From positions 18,740 through 82,739 of the forward strand of contig JBBANM010000020.1 in assembly GCA_040401995.1 (NCBI GenBank): 64,000 nt of DNA, in the 5' to 3' direction. Below are positions 35,434-43,916 of this stretch, one piece after another. How positions within the stretch are numbered: position 1 is the stretch's first letter; every line of letters begins with the position of its first letter. The DNA is from Haliscomenobacter sp040401995 (GTDB taxonomy: Bacteria; Bacteroidota; Bacteroidia; Chitinophagales; Saprospiraceae). The notes beneath the pieces were generated by a model. The model was given only the letters and a program-made list of their open reading frames with translations, made no database searches and was not told the DNA's origin. The translations under genes and the position numbers were made by a program.

Positions 35434-36297
35434 ATGCGACTATTGCTCTTTTTGACTCTTTTTTGCTTCTCCACCACAGCCGTCACTGCACAAAACGGCG
35501 AAGAAACGGCAGTTATTGCTGTAGTTCAAAAGCTCTTTGCGGGGATGTATGCGGCTGATGCCACAATGGTGCGTGCGGCGCTCCATCAGGATGTACAATT
35601 AAAAACGGTAGCCTTTGACAAAGAGGATAAAATCCAAATCACCACGGCTGATTTAAAGGCTTTCATCACGGCAGTGGGTACCAAACGCCCGCAGCCCCTT
35701 GACGAAAAACTGTGGAATTTTGATGTGCGGATCGATCAAAACCTGGCTTCGGTATGGTCGGAATACAGCTTGTTTTTTGGCGATCAGTTTGTGCATTGTG
35801 GGGTAGATGTATTTAACCTGATCAAAACGGATACGGGTTGGAAAATTTTTTACATCGCCGATACCCGCCATAAAGATGGCTGTCGCTTAAAAGCGCCTGA
35901 TTACAACGTTGAAATTGGCGCGGTTATCGACGGTTGGCACCGTGCTGCAGCCATTGCCGACGAAGACAATTATTTTGGCGCAATGACTCCTGATGCCGTT
36001 TTTTTAGGCACGGACGCCAGCGAACGTTGGGTACGCGATACCATGCAAGTAAAGATGAAAGTGGCTTTTGACAAAAAAAGCGCCTGGGATTTCAAATCTA
36101 AAAACCGCTCCATTATGGTGGCTCCGGATGGTCAAATGGCTTGGTGGGATGAGCTATTGGATACCTGGATGGGCCCTTGCCGAGGCTCTGGCGTACTGGT
36201 ACTCACCCCCAAAGGCTGGAAGATCAAACACTTCAATCTCGCCATGCTCGTGCCCAATGATAAGGTGAAAGACTACCTTAAATTGATCCAAAAGTAG
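35434..36297 (+). CDS. Secreted protein with two NTF2-like domains
   Basis: 287 residues with signal peptide (MRLLLFLTLFCFSTTAVTAQ). Residues about 22-145 and 155-285 each look like a SnoaL/NTF2-like fold: VVQKLFAGMYAADATMVRAALHQDV and WHRAAAIADEDNYFGAMTPDAVFLG are matching opening helices, and IKTDTGWKIFYIAD and LTPKGWKIKHFNLAM are matching closing strands. The tandem duplication is seen in the sequence. Role unknown. Independent gene in a gap-rich region. Confidence 0.75.
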   Translation: MRLLLFLTLFCFSTTAVTAQNGEETAVIAVVQKLFAGMYAADATMVRAALHQDVQLKTVAFDKEDKIQITTADLKAFITAVGTKRPQPLDEKLWNFDVRIDQNLASVWSEYSLFFGDQFVHCGVDVFNLIKTDTGWKIFYIADTRHKDGCRLKAPDYNVEIGAVIDGWHRAAAIADEDNYFGAMTPDAVFLGTDASERWVRDTMQVKMKVAFDKKSAWDFKSKNRSIMVAPDGQMAWWDELLDTWMGPCRGSGVLVLTPKGWKIKHFNLAMLVPNDKVKDYLKLIQK

Positions 36298-36319
36298 TGA
36301 AGTTGAAAAATGTTGCTTG

Positions 36320-36485
36320 TTAGATTGTGTTTGGATTTTTAGTTCGCAGGCGAAAATGAGACAAAATTTGCACCAACGAAGCGCGAAAAACGGAGTGTAG
36401 TAGCGCTACATGAGTATTTTCGCAATGAAGTTGGAGTAAATTTTGGCCATTTGCAGCGCGAATAAAAAATCCAAACACAATCTTA
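36320..36485. repeat. Family A fold-back element, copy 6
   Basis: Arms GATTGTGTTTGGATTTTT and AAAAATCCAAACACAATC. Both carry the same change from the usual GAGTGTG/CACACTC, so pairing is preserved. TTA flanks both ends. It occupies nearly half of the 366-bp gap between the NTF2-like gene and the DUF1080 gene; the remainder (36486-36663) has only a short inverted repeat at 36572. Confidence 0.9.
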
Positions 36486-36571
36486 ATCGCATTCAATTAA
36501 TAATTTGCCCTAGGCATTTATTCGGAAAATTAAATTCATTCTTTACCTTAGTGTCGACAAAAAATTGTCTG

Positions 36572-36592
36572 TTTGACACGAACCGGGTCAAA
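36572..36592. promoter_or_regulatory. Possible operator upstream of DUF1080 gene
   Basis: TTTGAC (36572-36577) and GTCAAA (36587-36592) are inverted around a 9-bp spacer, 71 bp before the ATG. Short enough to be chance; listed because it sits where an operator would. Confidence 0.25.
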
Positions 36593-36663
36593 ATTATTCC
36601 TTACTACGCTAAGCCCCTGATTTTCATAGCGACATTTTTCAACTTCATAAAACATTTCATACA

Positions 36664-37425
36664 ATGTTGACCAAAACATATTTTCTTTTCCCTGTTATTT
36701 TGGTTTTTGCGTTTTTCTTTAATGCAAAACAACCAAACAGCGTTCAGCCTACCAAAAAGGCTGCAGCGCCTAATACCTTGACCGAGGAAGAACGCAAAAA
36801 AGGCTGGATCATGCTGTTTGATGGCAAAACCACCAACGGCTGGCGGAATTACAACAAGCAAACCATCGGCGAAAACTGGAAAGTTGCCGACGGCGCGCTG
36901 TACCTAGCTGTTGAAGGCGCGGACGGCTGGCAAGCCAAAGGGGGCGGTGACATCGTTACCAACGACGAATACGAGAACTATGAGTTTCGTTTGGAATGGA
37001 AAATTGGTAAATGCGGCAACAGCGGCATCATGTTCAATGTAAAGGAAGATCCTGCTTACCAATATCCTTGGAATACCGGCCCGGAAATGCAGGTGCTCGA
37101 CAATACCTGTCACCCCGATGCTAAAATCATCAAACACCGCGCTGGTGATTTGTATGATTTGATCACGGCAGTACCCGAAACCGTAAAGCCACAAGGCGAA
37201 TGGAACAAAGTACGTTTGGTGGTGAACAAAGGACATTTGGAGCACTGGCTCAACGACAAAAAAGTAGTGGACACCCAAATGTGGACCGACGAATGGAACA
37301 CCATGATTGCTGCCAGCAAATTCAAAACGATGAAGGATTTTGGCAAAATCAAGAAAGGCCGTTTGGCGCTACAGGATCACGGTAACCCAGTTTGGTTCCG
37401 CAATATTAAGATTCGCAATCTTTAA
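36664..37425 (+). CDS. DUF1080 protein (3-keto-disaccharide hydrolase family)
   Basis: 253 residues with an N-terminal signal helix (TYFLFPVILVFAFFFNAK). The family pattern covers the rest: GWIMLFDGKTTNGWRNY, YENYEFRLEWKIG, GNSGIMFNV, EMQVLDN and LQDHGNPVWFRNIKIR. This concanavalin-like fold cleaves 3-keto-glucosides or other glycosides outside the inner membrane. Followed by an MFS importer and a Gfo/Idh oxidoreductase, the set makes an oxidise-cleave-import module for sugars. Confidence 0.88.
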   Translation: MLTKTYFLFPVILVFAFFFNAKQPNSVQPTKKAAAPNTLTEEERKKGWIMLFDGKTTNGWRNYNKQTIGENWKVADGALYLAVEGADGWQAKGGGDIVTNDEYENYEFRLEWKIGKCGNSGIMFNVKEDPAYQYPWNTGPEMQVLDNTCHPDAKIIKHRAGDLYDLITAVPETVKPQGEWNKVRLVVNKGHLEHWLNDKKVVDTQMWTDEWNTMIAASKFKTMKDFGKIKKGRLALQDHGNPVWFRNIKIRNL

Positions 37426-37430
37426 GCTAT

Positions 37431-37619
37431 TTAAGAGCTCGTTCAGGATTCTGGTTCGAAGGCGAAAATGAGTTAAAATTCGCACCAATGAGGCGCAAAA
37501 AGCGGAGTGTATCCCGACTTTGTCGAGGACAGGTCAGCGCTACATGAGCATTTTTGTAACGAAATTGGGGTGAATTTTGGCCATTTGTAGCTCGAAGCAG
37601 AAACATGAACAAGCTCTAA
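37431..37619. repeat. Family A fold-back element, copy 7 (long loop)
   Basis: Arms GAGCTCGTTCAGGATTCTGGTTCGAAGG and a right arm ending CATGAACAAGCTC, flanked by TAA on both sides. The loop holds the insert CCCGACTTTGTCGAGGACAGGTCAG, related to that in copy 1. It starts 5 bp after the DUF1080 stop and ends 50 bp before the MFS gene. Confidence 0.85.
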
Positions 37620-37668
37620 AGCTTGATAGAAATACAGTCTTTTTATCAACTTAAAGCCCTTTACACTT

Positions 37669-38880
37669 ATGAATAAGTTACGTCTATTTAATGCCAGCTG
37701 TCTGGCGCTCATTACTACCGCTTTTGCTTTTGCTATCCGGGCAGGTATTTTAGGCAAATTGAGTGCCGAATTCGGCCTCACCAACACCCAATTGGGTTTT
37801 ATCAACCAAAGTGCAATTTTGGGATTCCCCATTGCTACCATCGTTGGAGGGTACCTTTACAACGTTTTTGGTGCAAAACGCATGATTTGGCTGGCTTTTA
37901 TTTGCCACTTGGTGGGTATCATTTCTACCATTATGGCCAACAACTTTACCTTGCTGCTGATCTCCAACTTTTTCATCGGCTTTGCCAACGGAACAGTAGA
38001 AGCAGTTTGTAATCCTTTGATTGCCAATATGTACAAAGAAAACCTTACCACCATGTTGAACCGATTCCACGTATGGTTCCCTGGCGGTATTTTTCTGGGT
38101 TCATTAATTTCGCAATTTATGGACTTTAACGGCGCAAGCTGGCAATTACAAATCGCTATTATGCTGGTACCTTGTTTGGTATATGGCTACTTGTTCTGGG
38201 GACAAACATTCCCTACTGCCGAGCAGTCTGGTCAGGCTAAAGTAAGCGATAACCTTGTAGGTATTTTCTCGCCTTTGTATTTGGTGATGATTTTCTGTAT
38301 GCTGCTCACTGCTAATACCGAACTCAGTACCCAGCAGTGGATAGAACGTTTGTTGAGCGGCGGCGGCGCTCACCCCATGCTCGTATTGGCATTGGTAACG
38401 GGTTTGATGGCGGTAGGTCGCTTTTTTGCCGGCCCAGTTGTTCACCGTTTGAATCCAATTGGCGTATTGTTTTCGTCTTCGATTATTGCGCTCTTCGGTA
38501 TTTACTTGATGAGCGTAGCTAGCGGTGGAATGGTATACTTGGCGGCAGTTATGTTTGCCATCGGCGTATGTTATTTCTGGCCAACCATGATCGGTTTTGT
38601 AGGCGAATACATTCCTAAAAGCGGTGCGCTAGGTATGTCGCTGATCGGTGGTGCGGGTATGTTTGCCACTGGTATTGCTCAACCTATCTTAGGTGGCTGG
38701 ATTGATGCCGCTAAGGCTAAGGCGGTTGCTAGCGGTCTTACCGGTAATGCTGCCGAAGTAGCGGCAGGTCAACAAACATTGACCAACCTGCTGATCTTCC
38801 CTGCTGTTTTGATCGTGATTTTCGGAATCATGTTCCTAAACCGCAAGCAATTGGAAGCTCGTCGGGTAGTACACGCATAA
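37669..38880 (+). CDS. MFS transporter
   Basis: 403 residues, 12 membrane helices. Motif blocks such as GGYLYNVFGAKRMIWLAFI (loop 2-3) and GFANGTVEAVCNPLIANMY mark an MFS importer related to sugar/nucleoside carriers; NRFHVWFPGGIFLGSLIS resembles fucose-type permeases. Cargo cannot be told from sequence, but the flanking DUF1080 and Gfo/Idh genes suggest a sugar. Followed by a terminator hairpin. Confidence 0.85.
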   Translation: MNKLRLFNASCLALITTAFAFAIRAGILGKLSAEFGLTNTQLGFINQSAILGFPIATIVGGYLYNVFGAKRMIWLAFICHLVGIISTIMANNFTLLLISNFFIGFANGTVEAVCNPLIANMYKENLTTMLNRFHVWFPGGIFLGSLISQFMDFNGASWQLQIAIMLVPCLVYGYLFWGQTFPTAEQSGQAKVSDNLVGIFSPLYLVMIFCMLLTANTELSTQQWIERLLSGGGAHPMLVLALVTGLMAVGRFFAGPVVHRLNPIGVLFSSSIIALFGIYLMSVASGGMVYLAAVMFAIGVCYFWPTMIGFVGEYIPKSGALGMSLIGGAGMFATGIAQPILGGWIDAAKAKAVASGLTGNAAEVAAGQQTLTNLLIFPAVLIVIFGIMFLNRKQLEARRVVHA

Positions 38881-38904
38881 TTTTTTGATTCAGCATTAAT
38901 TTTT

Positions 38905-38941
38905 TGAAAAGGATAAGGTCAATTTGATCTTATCCTTTTCT
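38905..38941 (+). terminator. Terminator after MFS gene
   Basis: GAAAAGGATAAG and CTTATCCTTTTC are perfect inverted arms around an 11-base loop, with T-rich sequence on both sides; it ends the MFS gene and separates it from the Gfo/Idh gene. Confidence 0.75.
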
Positions 38942-39007
38942 CCGTTATCGGTATCTTAGCCAATAATCAATTTACTTTTTTATCCACCACCAAATAACCC
39001 ACAAAAG

Positions 39008-40162
39008 ATGCAACGCAAAATGCGAATGGGCATGGTAGGCGGCGGTCAGGGCGCATTCATTGGCGCCGTTCACCGCATGGCCGCTGCCCTTGATGGACAC
39101 ATAGAATTGGTATGCGGCGCTTTCAGTAGCGATCCTGAGCGCTCGAAAGCTTCTGGCGCAGATTTGTTTTTGCCCGCCGATCGCGTGTACTCGAATTACG
39201 AGGAAATGATCCAAAAAGAAAAAGAGTTGCCTGAAGGCGTACGTATGGATTTCATTTCGATCGTTACGCCCAATCACGTCCATTTTGGTCCGGCAAAAAT
39301 GGCGCTCGAAAACGGTTTTGCCGTCGTTTGCGACAAACCGCTTTGTTTTTCGATGGAAGAAGCACTTGAATTAGAGCAATTAGTGGCTAAAACCGGTTTA
39401 CTTTTTGCCCTTACCCACAATTACACCGGCTACCCCATGGTGAAACAAGCCCGCATGATGATCCGCAATGGGGAATTGGGCAAGCTTCGCAAAATTGTGG
39501 TGGAATACCCTCAAGGCTGGTTGTCAACCAAAGCGGAAGACACCAATTACAAACAAGCCGAATGGCGAACCGACCCCGCTCGCTCGGGCATTGCTGGCGC
39601 GATGGGCGATATCGGTACCCATGCCGAAAACTTGGCCGAGTACATCACCGGACTCAAGATTAAAGAAATGTGTGCCGACCTTAGCACTTTTGTGGAAGGC
39701 CGTAGATTGGATGATGACGGCAACGTACTGCTCCGTTTTGAACAGGGCGCTAAAGGCATACTCCATGCTAGCCAAATCTCAACTGGAGAAGAAAACGACT
39801 TGAACATCCGTGTTTATGGGGAAAAAGCCGGTTTGGCTTGGCGACAAATGGAACCCAATAGCTTGGTGGTCACTTGGCTCGATAAACCGAAAGAAATCCT
39901 CCGCACAGGCTTTACTTCAAATCTTTATCCAGAAGCCATCGCTCATACGCGCGTACCCGGGGGGCATCCAGAAGGGTACATGGAGGCTTTTGCCAATATT
40001 TACCGCAATTTTGCCATTTGCTTGCGCGCACGTTTGGCTGGCAAAACACCAGATCTTATTCACCAAGATTTTCCTACTGTACAAGACGGCGTGCGCGGTA
40101 TGCAGTTTGTAAATCGCGTAGTGGAATCTAGTGCAACGGAGCAAAAATGGCTGGCATTCTAG
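39008..40162 (+). CDS. Gfo/Idh/MocA family oxidoreductase
   Basis: 384 residues. An N-terminal Rossmann fold (GMVGGGQGAFIGAVHRM) and the family motif CDKPLCFSMEEA (about 112-123) with the catalytic-type lysine, then the alpha/beta substrate domain. No signal peptide, so cytoplasmic NAD(P)-dependent sugar dehydrogenase is expected. Neighbouring DUF1080 and MFS genes suggest it handles the imported sugar, for example at C-3. ATG 39020 is a possible alternative start. A shared convergent terminator follows. Confidence 0.88.
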   Translation: MQRKMRMGMVGGGQGAFIGAVHRMAAALDGHIELVCGAFSSDPERSKASGADLFLPADRVYSNYEEMIQKEKELPEGVRMDFISIVTPNHVHFGPAKMALENGFAVVCDKPLCFSMEEALELEQLVAKTGLLFALTHNYTGYPMVKQARMMIRNGELGKLRKIVVEYPQGWLSTKAEDTNYKQAEWRTDPARSGIAGAMGDIGTHAENLAEYITGLKIKEMCADLSTFVEGRRLDDDGNVLLRFEQGAKGILHASQISTGEENDLNIRVYGEKAGLAWRQMEPNSLVVTWLDKPKEILRTGFTSNLYPEAIAHTRVPGGHPEGYMEAFANIYRNFAICLRARLAGKTPDLIHQDFPTVQDGVRGMQFVNRVVESSATEQKWLAF

Positions 40163-40175
40163 TCTAAAGTGAATA

Positions 40176-40224
40176 AAGATGAATTTGGCGACTTATTTAA
40201 TTCGGCGCCAAATTCATCTCCCTT
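40176..40224. terminator. Bidirectional terminator between convergent genes
   Basis: GATGAATTTGGCG and CGCCAAATTCATC (40178-40190 and 40206-40218) pair perfectly, with T-rich sequence after the + strand arm and A-rich before. It lies between the Gfo/Idh gene and the convergent Dabb-domain gene. Confidence 0.75.
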
Positions 40225-40227
40225 TTC

Positions 40228-40617
40228 TTATTTTGCCCAATAATCGATGACCATCACCTTATCGAGGTGCGGTTTTAGCACTTCTACAAAAGCTAAGTGC
40301 GCAGGGTGAGGTAAATAAACCGCCCGATCGGCCTCGCTAGCAAAACTCACTAAAAAACAATGGGTGAAGCCTTGGTTCAAATTCTCAGGGCTGTTGTTGG
40401 TTCCCCATTCGTAGGCTTTGATTTCCTTGATTTGTTGGGGTAATTTTCCAAAAGCGGCTTCTACCGCTGCCACTTCAGCTGGCGTGCTGGTATCTTTGAA
40501 TTTGAACATCACCACGTGACGAAGCATCATTTTTTTATTGGTTTTGGTGGATTGAGCGGGTAAGGCCATTGCGGCGCCCAAAAAAAGAAAAAGCAAAAAA
40601 ACGGTAGAAAACTTCAT
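40228..40617 (-). CDS. Dabb (stress-responsive alpha/beta barrel) domain protein, secreted
   Basis: 129 residues with signal peptide (MKFSTVFLLFLFLGAAMALP). The Dabb fold pattern is LRHVVMFKFKDTSTPAEVAAVE, then FGKLPQQIKEIKAYEWG, FTHCFLVSFASEADRAVYLPHPAHLAFV and LDKVMVIDYW. Such domains dimerise; the ligand here is unknown. Shares the terminator with the convergent oxidoreductase. Confidence 0.85.
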   Translation of the reverse strand: MKFSTVFLLFLFLGAAMALPAQSTKTNKKMMLRHVVMFKFKDTSTPAEVAAVEAAFGKLPQQIKEIKAYEWGTNNSPENLNQGFTHCFLVSFASEADRAVYLPHPAHLAFVEVLKPHLDKVMVIDYWAK

Positions 40618-40681
40618 GACAATGGTTTTTTATGAAGCTGCGTTGCTCCGGTTTAAAAATTATAAGACTTAGGACTGTCCT

Positions 40682-42574
40682 TTATTTTTTCCATACATTA
40701 TCAGTCAAATCATTTTCATAAAACCAATCCTGGACAATACGCAAACGACTGATAGTCTGGGTGGTTGGCAGCGGGATTTGCAGCGACTGCTGCGTTTTCC
40801 ATACTTCCAAAGGCCGAGTGATCCGTTCTTTACTACCATCTTGAAAAGTGACCTCCAACGTGATCGGAACGGGTTTACCGCCGGTATTGACAATGATGGC
40901 CTGGGGAGCATTGCTACTTAGGTCTACCTTTTCGATTTTTAGATTAACCGTGTTGTAATCAAAAAACCAAGCTTTCCAAAACCAGTTCAAATCCTGTCCT
41001 GAGGCCGAATTGAAGGTATAAAAAAAATCGTGCGGACAAGGGTGCTTCCCGTTCCAACGCCGAAAATATTCGTGCAAACATTTTTTAAAGGTTGCCTCGC
41101 CTAAAAGCATTTTGAGGGCAGTATACGCTGCGGCGGGTTTGCCATACGAGTTGAACCCATACGATTCCGACATTTGCTGGTTGGAAGGCGTGTACATGGG
41201 CACATCCAAATCGGCATTTTCGGTGTAATTCATTTCTGTTTGGTAGTACCGCGGAAAAGTTGCCGTTGAATCACCCAGTTTAAAAGCATGCAAACTGGCA
41301 TGGTATTCAAAAAAAGAAGCCCAGCCTTCGTCCATCCAAGCATAACGCGATTCATTGGTTCCCATGTAAAAAGGCAGGTATTGATGCGCAATTTCATGAC
41401 TGGCCAGAGTGATGACATCATCGGGATTATCTAGGGTATTGTCGTTCACCACCATCGGGTATTCCATTTGTCCTAGCCCGTTGAACGCCGTTAGTTGTGG
41501 ATAAGGAAACGGGTATCCGGGCATTTCGCTGTTGTAATACTCAACTACTTTGCGACAAATATTGGCCATTTCGGGGTAGTCGCCAGATTCGGGGGCATAA
41601 GCAGTTTGTATCCATACCGTTGAATCAGCAGGTGTTTTGCCATTTGCTACTACTCCATCCCAGCGGTAATGATCGCTTACCCCAAAAGCCATATCGCTGA
41701 CATAATTGGCTTTGAACTTCCAGATCAACCTTTTATTCTTGAGGGTTACTTCGCGTTTTTTTGCCTCTTTTTCGCCGACAATCTCCACCACACTTTTGCT
41801 TTTTTTGGCCTTTACCAATCGCTCTACTACAGCAGGTTGCAACACTTCGGAAGGATTAACCAGTGCCCCAGTAGACCACACCAAAAAATGCTGTGGCACA
41901 TCAACACTAAGTTCAAAATCGCCAAAATCGTTGAAGTACTCGGTTTGTTCGTTAAGCTCGGTAAGATCCCAGCCATCTAGATCGTCATACACACTGATGC
42001 GCGGGAAAAAATAGGCGGCAAAAAAAGTAGTCGGATCCACGATGCCTTCCCGGTCGCCATTGGTGGAAGGCCGCAGGTCATAATTCCACTTAAAAGTAAG
42101 GGTTATTTTTTCATGCGGTTCCAACGAAGAAGGCAAGGTTAAGTAGCCATTGGTAGGATTACCGCCATAATTGTGCTCCTTATTGTCCCATTTCACCGAT
42201 TTCCCATTTACCGTAACTGCGGTGATGTTCAATCCTTTGCCCAGCCAGTCTTGCTGTACGTTGCTTACTCTGCTGGTAGTGCCCAAATGGGTATTCTGAA
42301 TCAATTTGATGTTGAGTTCATCCAGGGAGTTGGGGCTGTTGTTGGTATATTCGATGGTTTCCACGCCCTCCAATTTAGTGGCTGGCGGGGAAAGCGTAAC
42401 CGCAATTTTATAGCTGGCGGTATTTTGCCAGTATTTGGGGCCCGGTTGGCCATCGGGGGTACGCGTGCCTTGCGCGTAAGCTTTTTGAACATTTCGCGGC
42501 GTGTACAAAGGCACTTGCCCCGCCAACTGGGTAAGAAAAAGGCCAAAAAAGCAAATGGGAAGCAATTTCAACAT
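40682..42574 (-). CDS. Secreted M1 family metallopeptidase
   Basis: 630 residues with signal peptide (MLKLLPICFFGLFLTQLAGQ). Zinc ligands are His393 and His397 in HEIAH and Glu416 in MDEGW, an HExxH-18-E arrangement; Glu394 is the catalytic base. The exopeptidase motif is GQMEYP (368-373), a variant of GAMEN. Likely an aminopeptidase of the periplasm. Starts 24 bp upstream of the exonuclease gene end, so it may be co-transcribed with it. Confidence 0.92.
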   Translation of the reverse strand: MLKLLPICFFGLFLTQLAGQVPLYTPRNVQKAYAQGTRTPDGQPGPKYWQNTASYKIAVTLSPPATKLEGVETIEYTNNSPNSLDELNIKLIQNTHLGTTSRVSNVQQDWLGKGLNITAVTVNGKSVKWDNKEHNYGGNPTNGYLTLPSSLEPHEKITLTFKWNYDLRPSTNGDREGIVDPTTFFAAYFFPRISVYDDLDGWDLTELNEQTEYFNDFGDFELSVDVPQHFLVWSTGALVNPSEVLQPAVVERLVKAKKSKSVVEIVGEKEAKKREVTLKNKRLIWKFKANYVSDMAFGVSDHYRWDGVVANGKTPADSTVWIQTAYAPESGDYPEMANICRKVVEYYNSEMPGYPFPYPQLTAFNGLGQMEYPMVVNDNTLDNPDDVITLASHEIAHQYLPFYMGTNESRYAWMDEGWASFFEYHASLHAFKLGDSTATFPRYYQTEMNYTENADLDVPMYTPSNQQMSESYGFNSYGKPAAAYTALKMLLGEATFKKCLHEYFRRWNGKHPCPHDFFYTFNSASGQDLNWFWKAWFFDYNTVNLKIEKVDLSSNAPQAIIVNTGGKPVPITLEVTFQDGSKERITRPLEVWKTQQSLQIPLPTTQTISRLRIVQDWFYENDLTDNVWKK

Positions 42575-42598
42575 GGTTCTATTTTTTGCAAAAAAAAT

Positions 42599-43630
42599 TT
42601 ATTCCACTTCTGGGTTTTCAGAGGGCGTCTCCGCTGCATTGATTTCCGATAGTTCCCCTTCAAATGCCGTTTTTACGCCATGCGCCTCCAGTCCTTTTTC
42701 TTGCAACCAGCGACTAAACACATCGGTGTAGCCGTGGGTAACAATTACTTTGGTTGCTCCCGTCGCTTCAATAGCGGTGTTCAGCTCATCCCAATCGGCA
42801 TGATCGCTGAGTACAAATCCGCGATCGGCATTGCGCCTGCGCCGCGCGCCGCGCAAAGTCATCCAGCCTGAGGCCAAACCTAAGGAGGAAGGGGAAAACC
42901 TACCCACCCAAGGAGAACCAATGGCCGATGGCGGGGCAATGATAATACTGCCCGGGTATTCGCTTTTTTTGACAGCCTGAGTCAAGCGTTTAGCTTCTGG
43001 CAATTTGATGCCCTGCGTACGCAAAACCTCGTTTACGTTTTCTACTGCGCCATGGGTAAAAATCGTGCCGATGCTGGGATCCAAACCGCTCATCAAGCGT
43101 TGGGCTTTACCTAGGGCATAACCTGCGAGCACGCTCACTTTCCCTTCCGCGCGATTTTGTAACCACCAGGCGTTGATATCGGCATAAATTTCTGCTTGCG
43201 GCCGCCATTTGTAAACCGGCAAACCAAAGGTAGATTCGGTGATGAAGGTATGACAGCGAATGGGTTCAAACGGCTCGGATAGTCCGTCGTTTTCCAATTT
43301 GTAATCCCCTGAGGCAACCCATATTTCCCCTTGATACTCCACGCGAATCTGCGCTGAGCCTATAATATGACCCGCCGGGTGAAAAGAAAACTTAACGCCA
43401 TTGATGGTTTTGGTTTCGCCATAATCCATGGTTTCAACTTGGATGGGCCCCAAACGTAGTCGAATTACTGGTTTGGCGCTGCGGGTACACAAGTAGTAAT
43501 CGTGTCCCCAACGCGCATGGTCCGAATGCCCATGGGTGATCAAAGCCCGTTTCACCGGCTTCCAGGGGTCGATGTATACGTCGGCCTGAGCACAGTAAAT
43601 CCCTCGATCGTTAAATTCCAAAAGTGCCAT
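42599..43630 (-). CDS. Ligase-associated DNA damage response MBL-fold exonuclease
   Basis: 343 residues from ATG at 43630 (the frame further upstream adds a non-homologous stretch). Metallo-beta-lactamase signature THGHSDHARWG (32-42) and later HTFITESTFGLP, with LSDHADWDELN in the beta-CASP-like part. Family members are 3'-exonucleases acting with an Lhr-like helicase, an ATP ligase and PdeM. Helicase and PdeM are elsewhere in this window. The C-terminus extends as an acidic tail (SEINAAETPSENPEVE). Confidence 0.9.
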   Translation of the reverse strand: MALLEFNDRGIYCAQADVYIDPWKPVKRALITHGHSDHARWGHDYYLCTRSAKPVIRLRLGPIQVETMDYGETKTINGVKFSFHPAGHIIGSAQIRVEYQGEIWVASGDYKLENDGLSEPFEPIRCHTFITESTFGLPVYKWRPQAEIYADINAWWLQNRAEGKVSVLAGYALGKAQRLMSGLDPSIGTIFTHGAVENVNEVLRTQGIKLPEAKRLTQAVKKSEYPGSIIIAPPSAIGSPWVGRFSPSSLGLASGWMTLRGARRRRNADRGFVLSDHADWDELNTAIEATGATKVIVTHGYTDVFSRWLQEKGLEAHGVKTAFEGELSEINAAETPSENPEVE

Positions 43631-43704
43631 CGTTGAGTAGCGTGATTTTTTGTAAAGATATAACAAATAAGAGGTCTTCAAGATAGTGGCTGAATCAACA
43701 AGTC

Positions 43705-43871
43705 TAAGAGTGTGTTTGGATTTCTAGTTTGCAAGCGAAAATGAGCGAAAATTAGCCCCAGTGAGGCATGAAAAGCGGAATGTAGCAGCGCTACATGAGC
43801 ATTTGAAGAACGAAACTGGGACTAATTTTCGCTCATTTGCAGCGCGAAGTAGAAATCCAAACACACTCTAA
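43705..43871. repeat. Family A fold-back element, copy 8 (reference copy)
   Basis: Best-preserved copy, perfect outer arms GAGTGTGTTTGGATTTCTA and TAGAAATCCAAACACACTC, inner pairing AATGAGCGAAAATTAG/CTAATTTTCGCTCATT, centre TGTAGcagcgCTACA, and TAA on both flanks. 167 bp in all. It sits between the divergent exonuclease and serine hydrolase genes. Confidence 0.92.
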
Positions 43872-43916
43872 ATGCTGAAGATTGATTATTTTTACCTTTT
43901 TGCAAATTAGCCGAAG

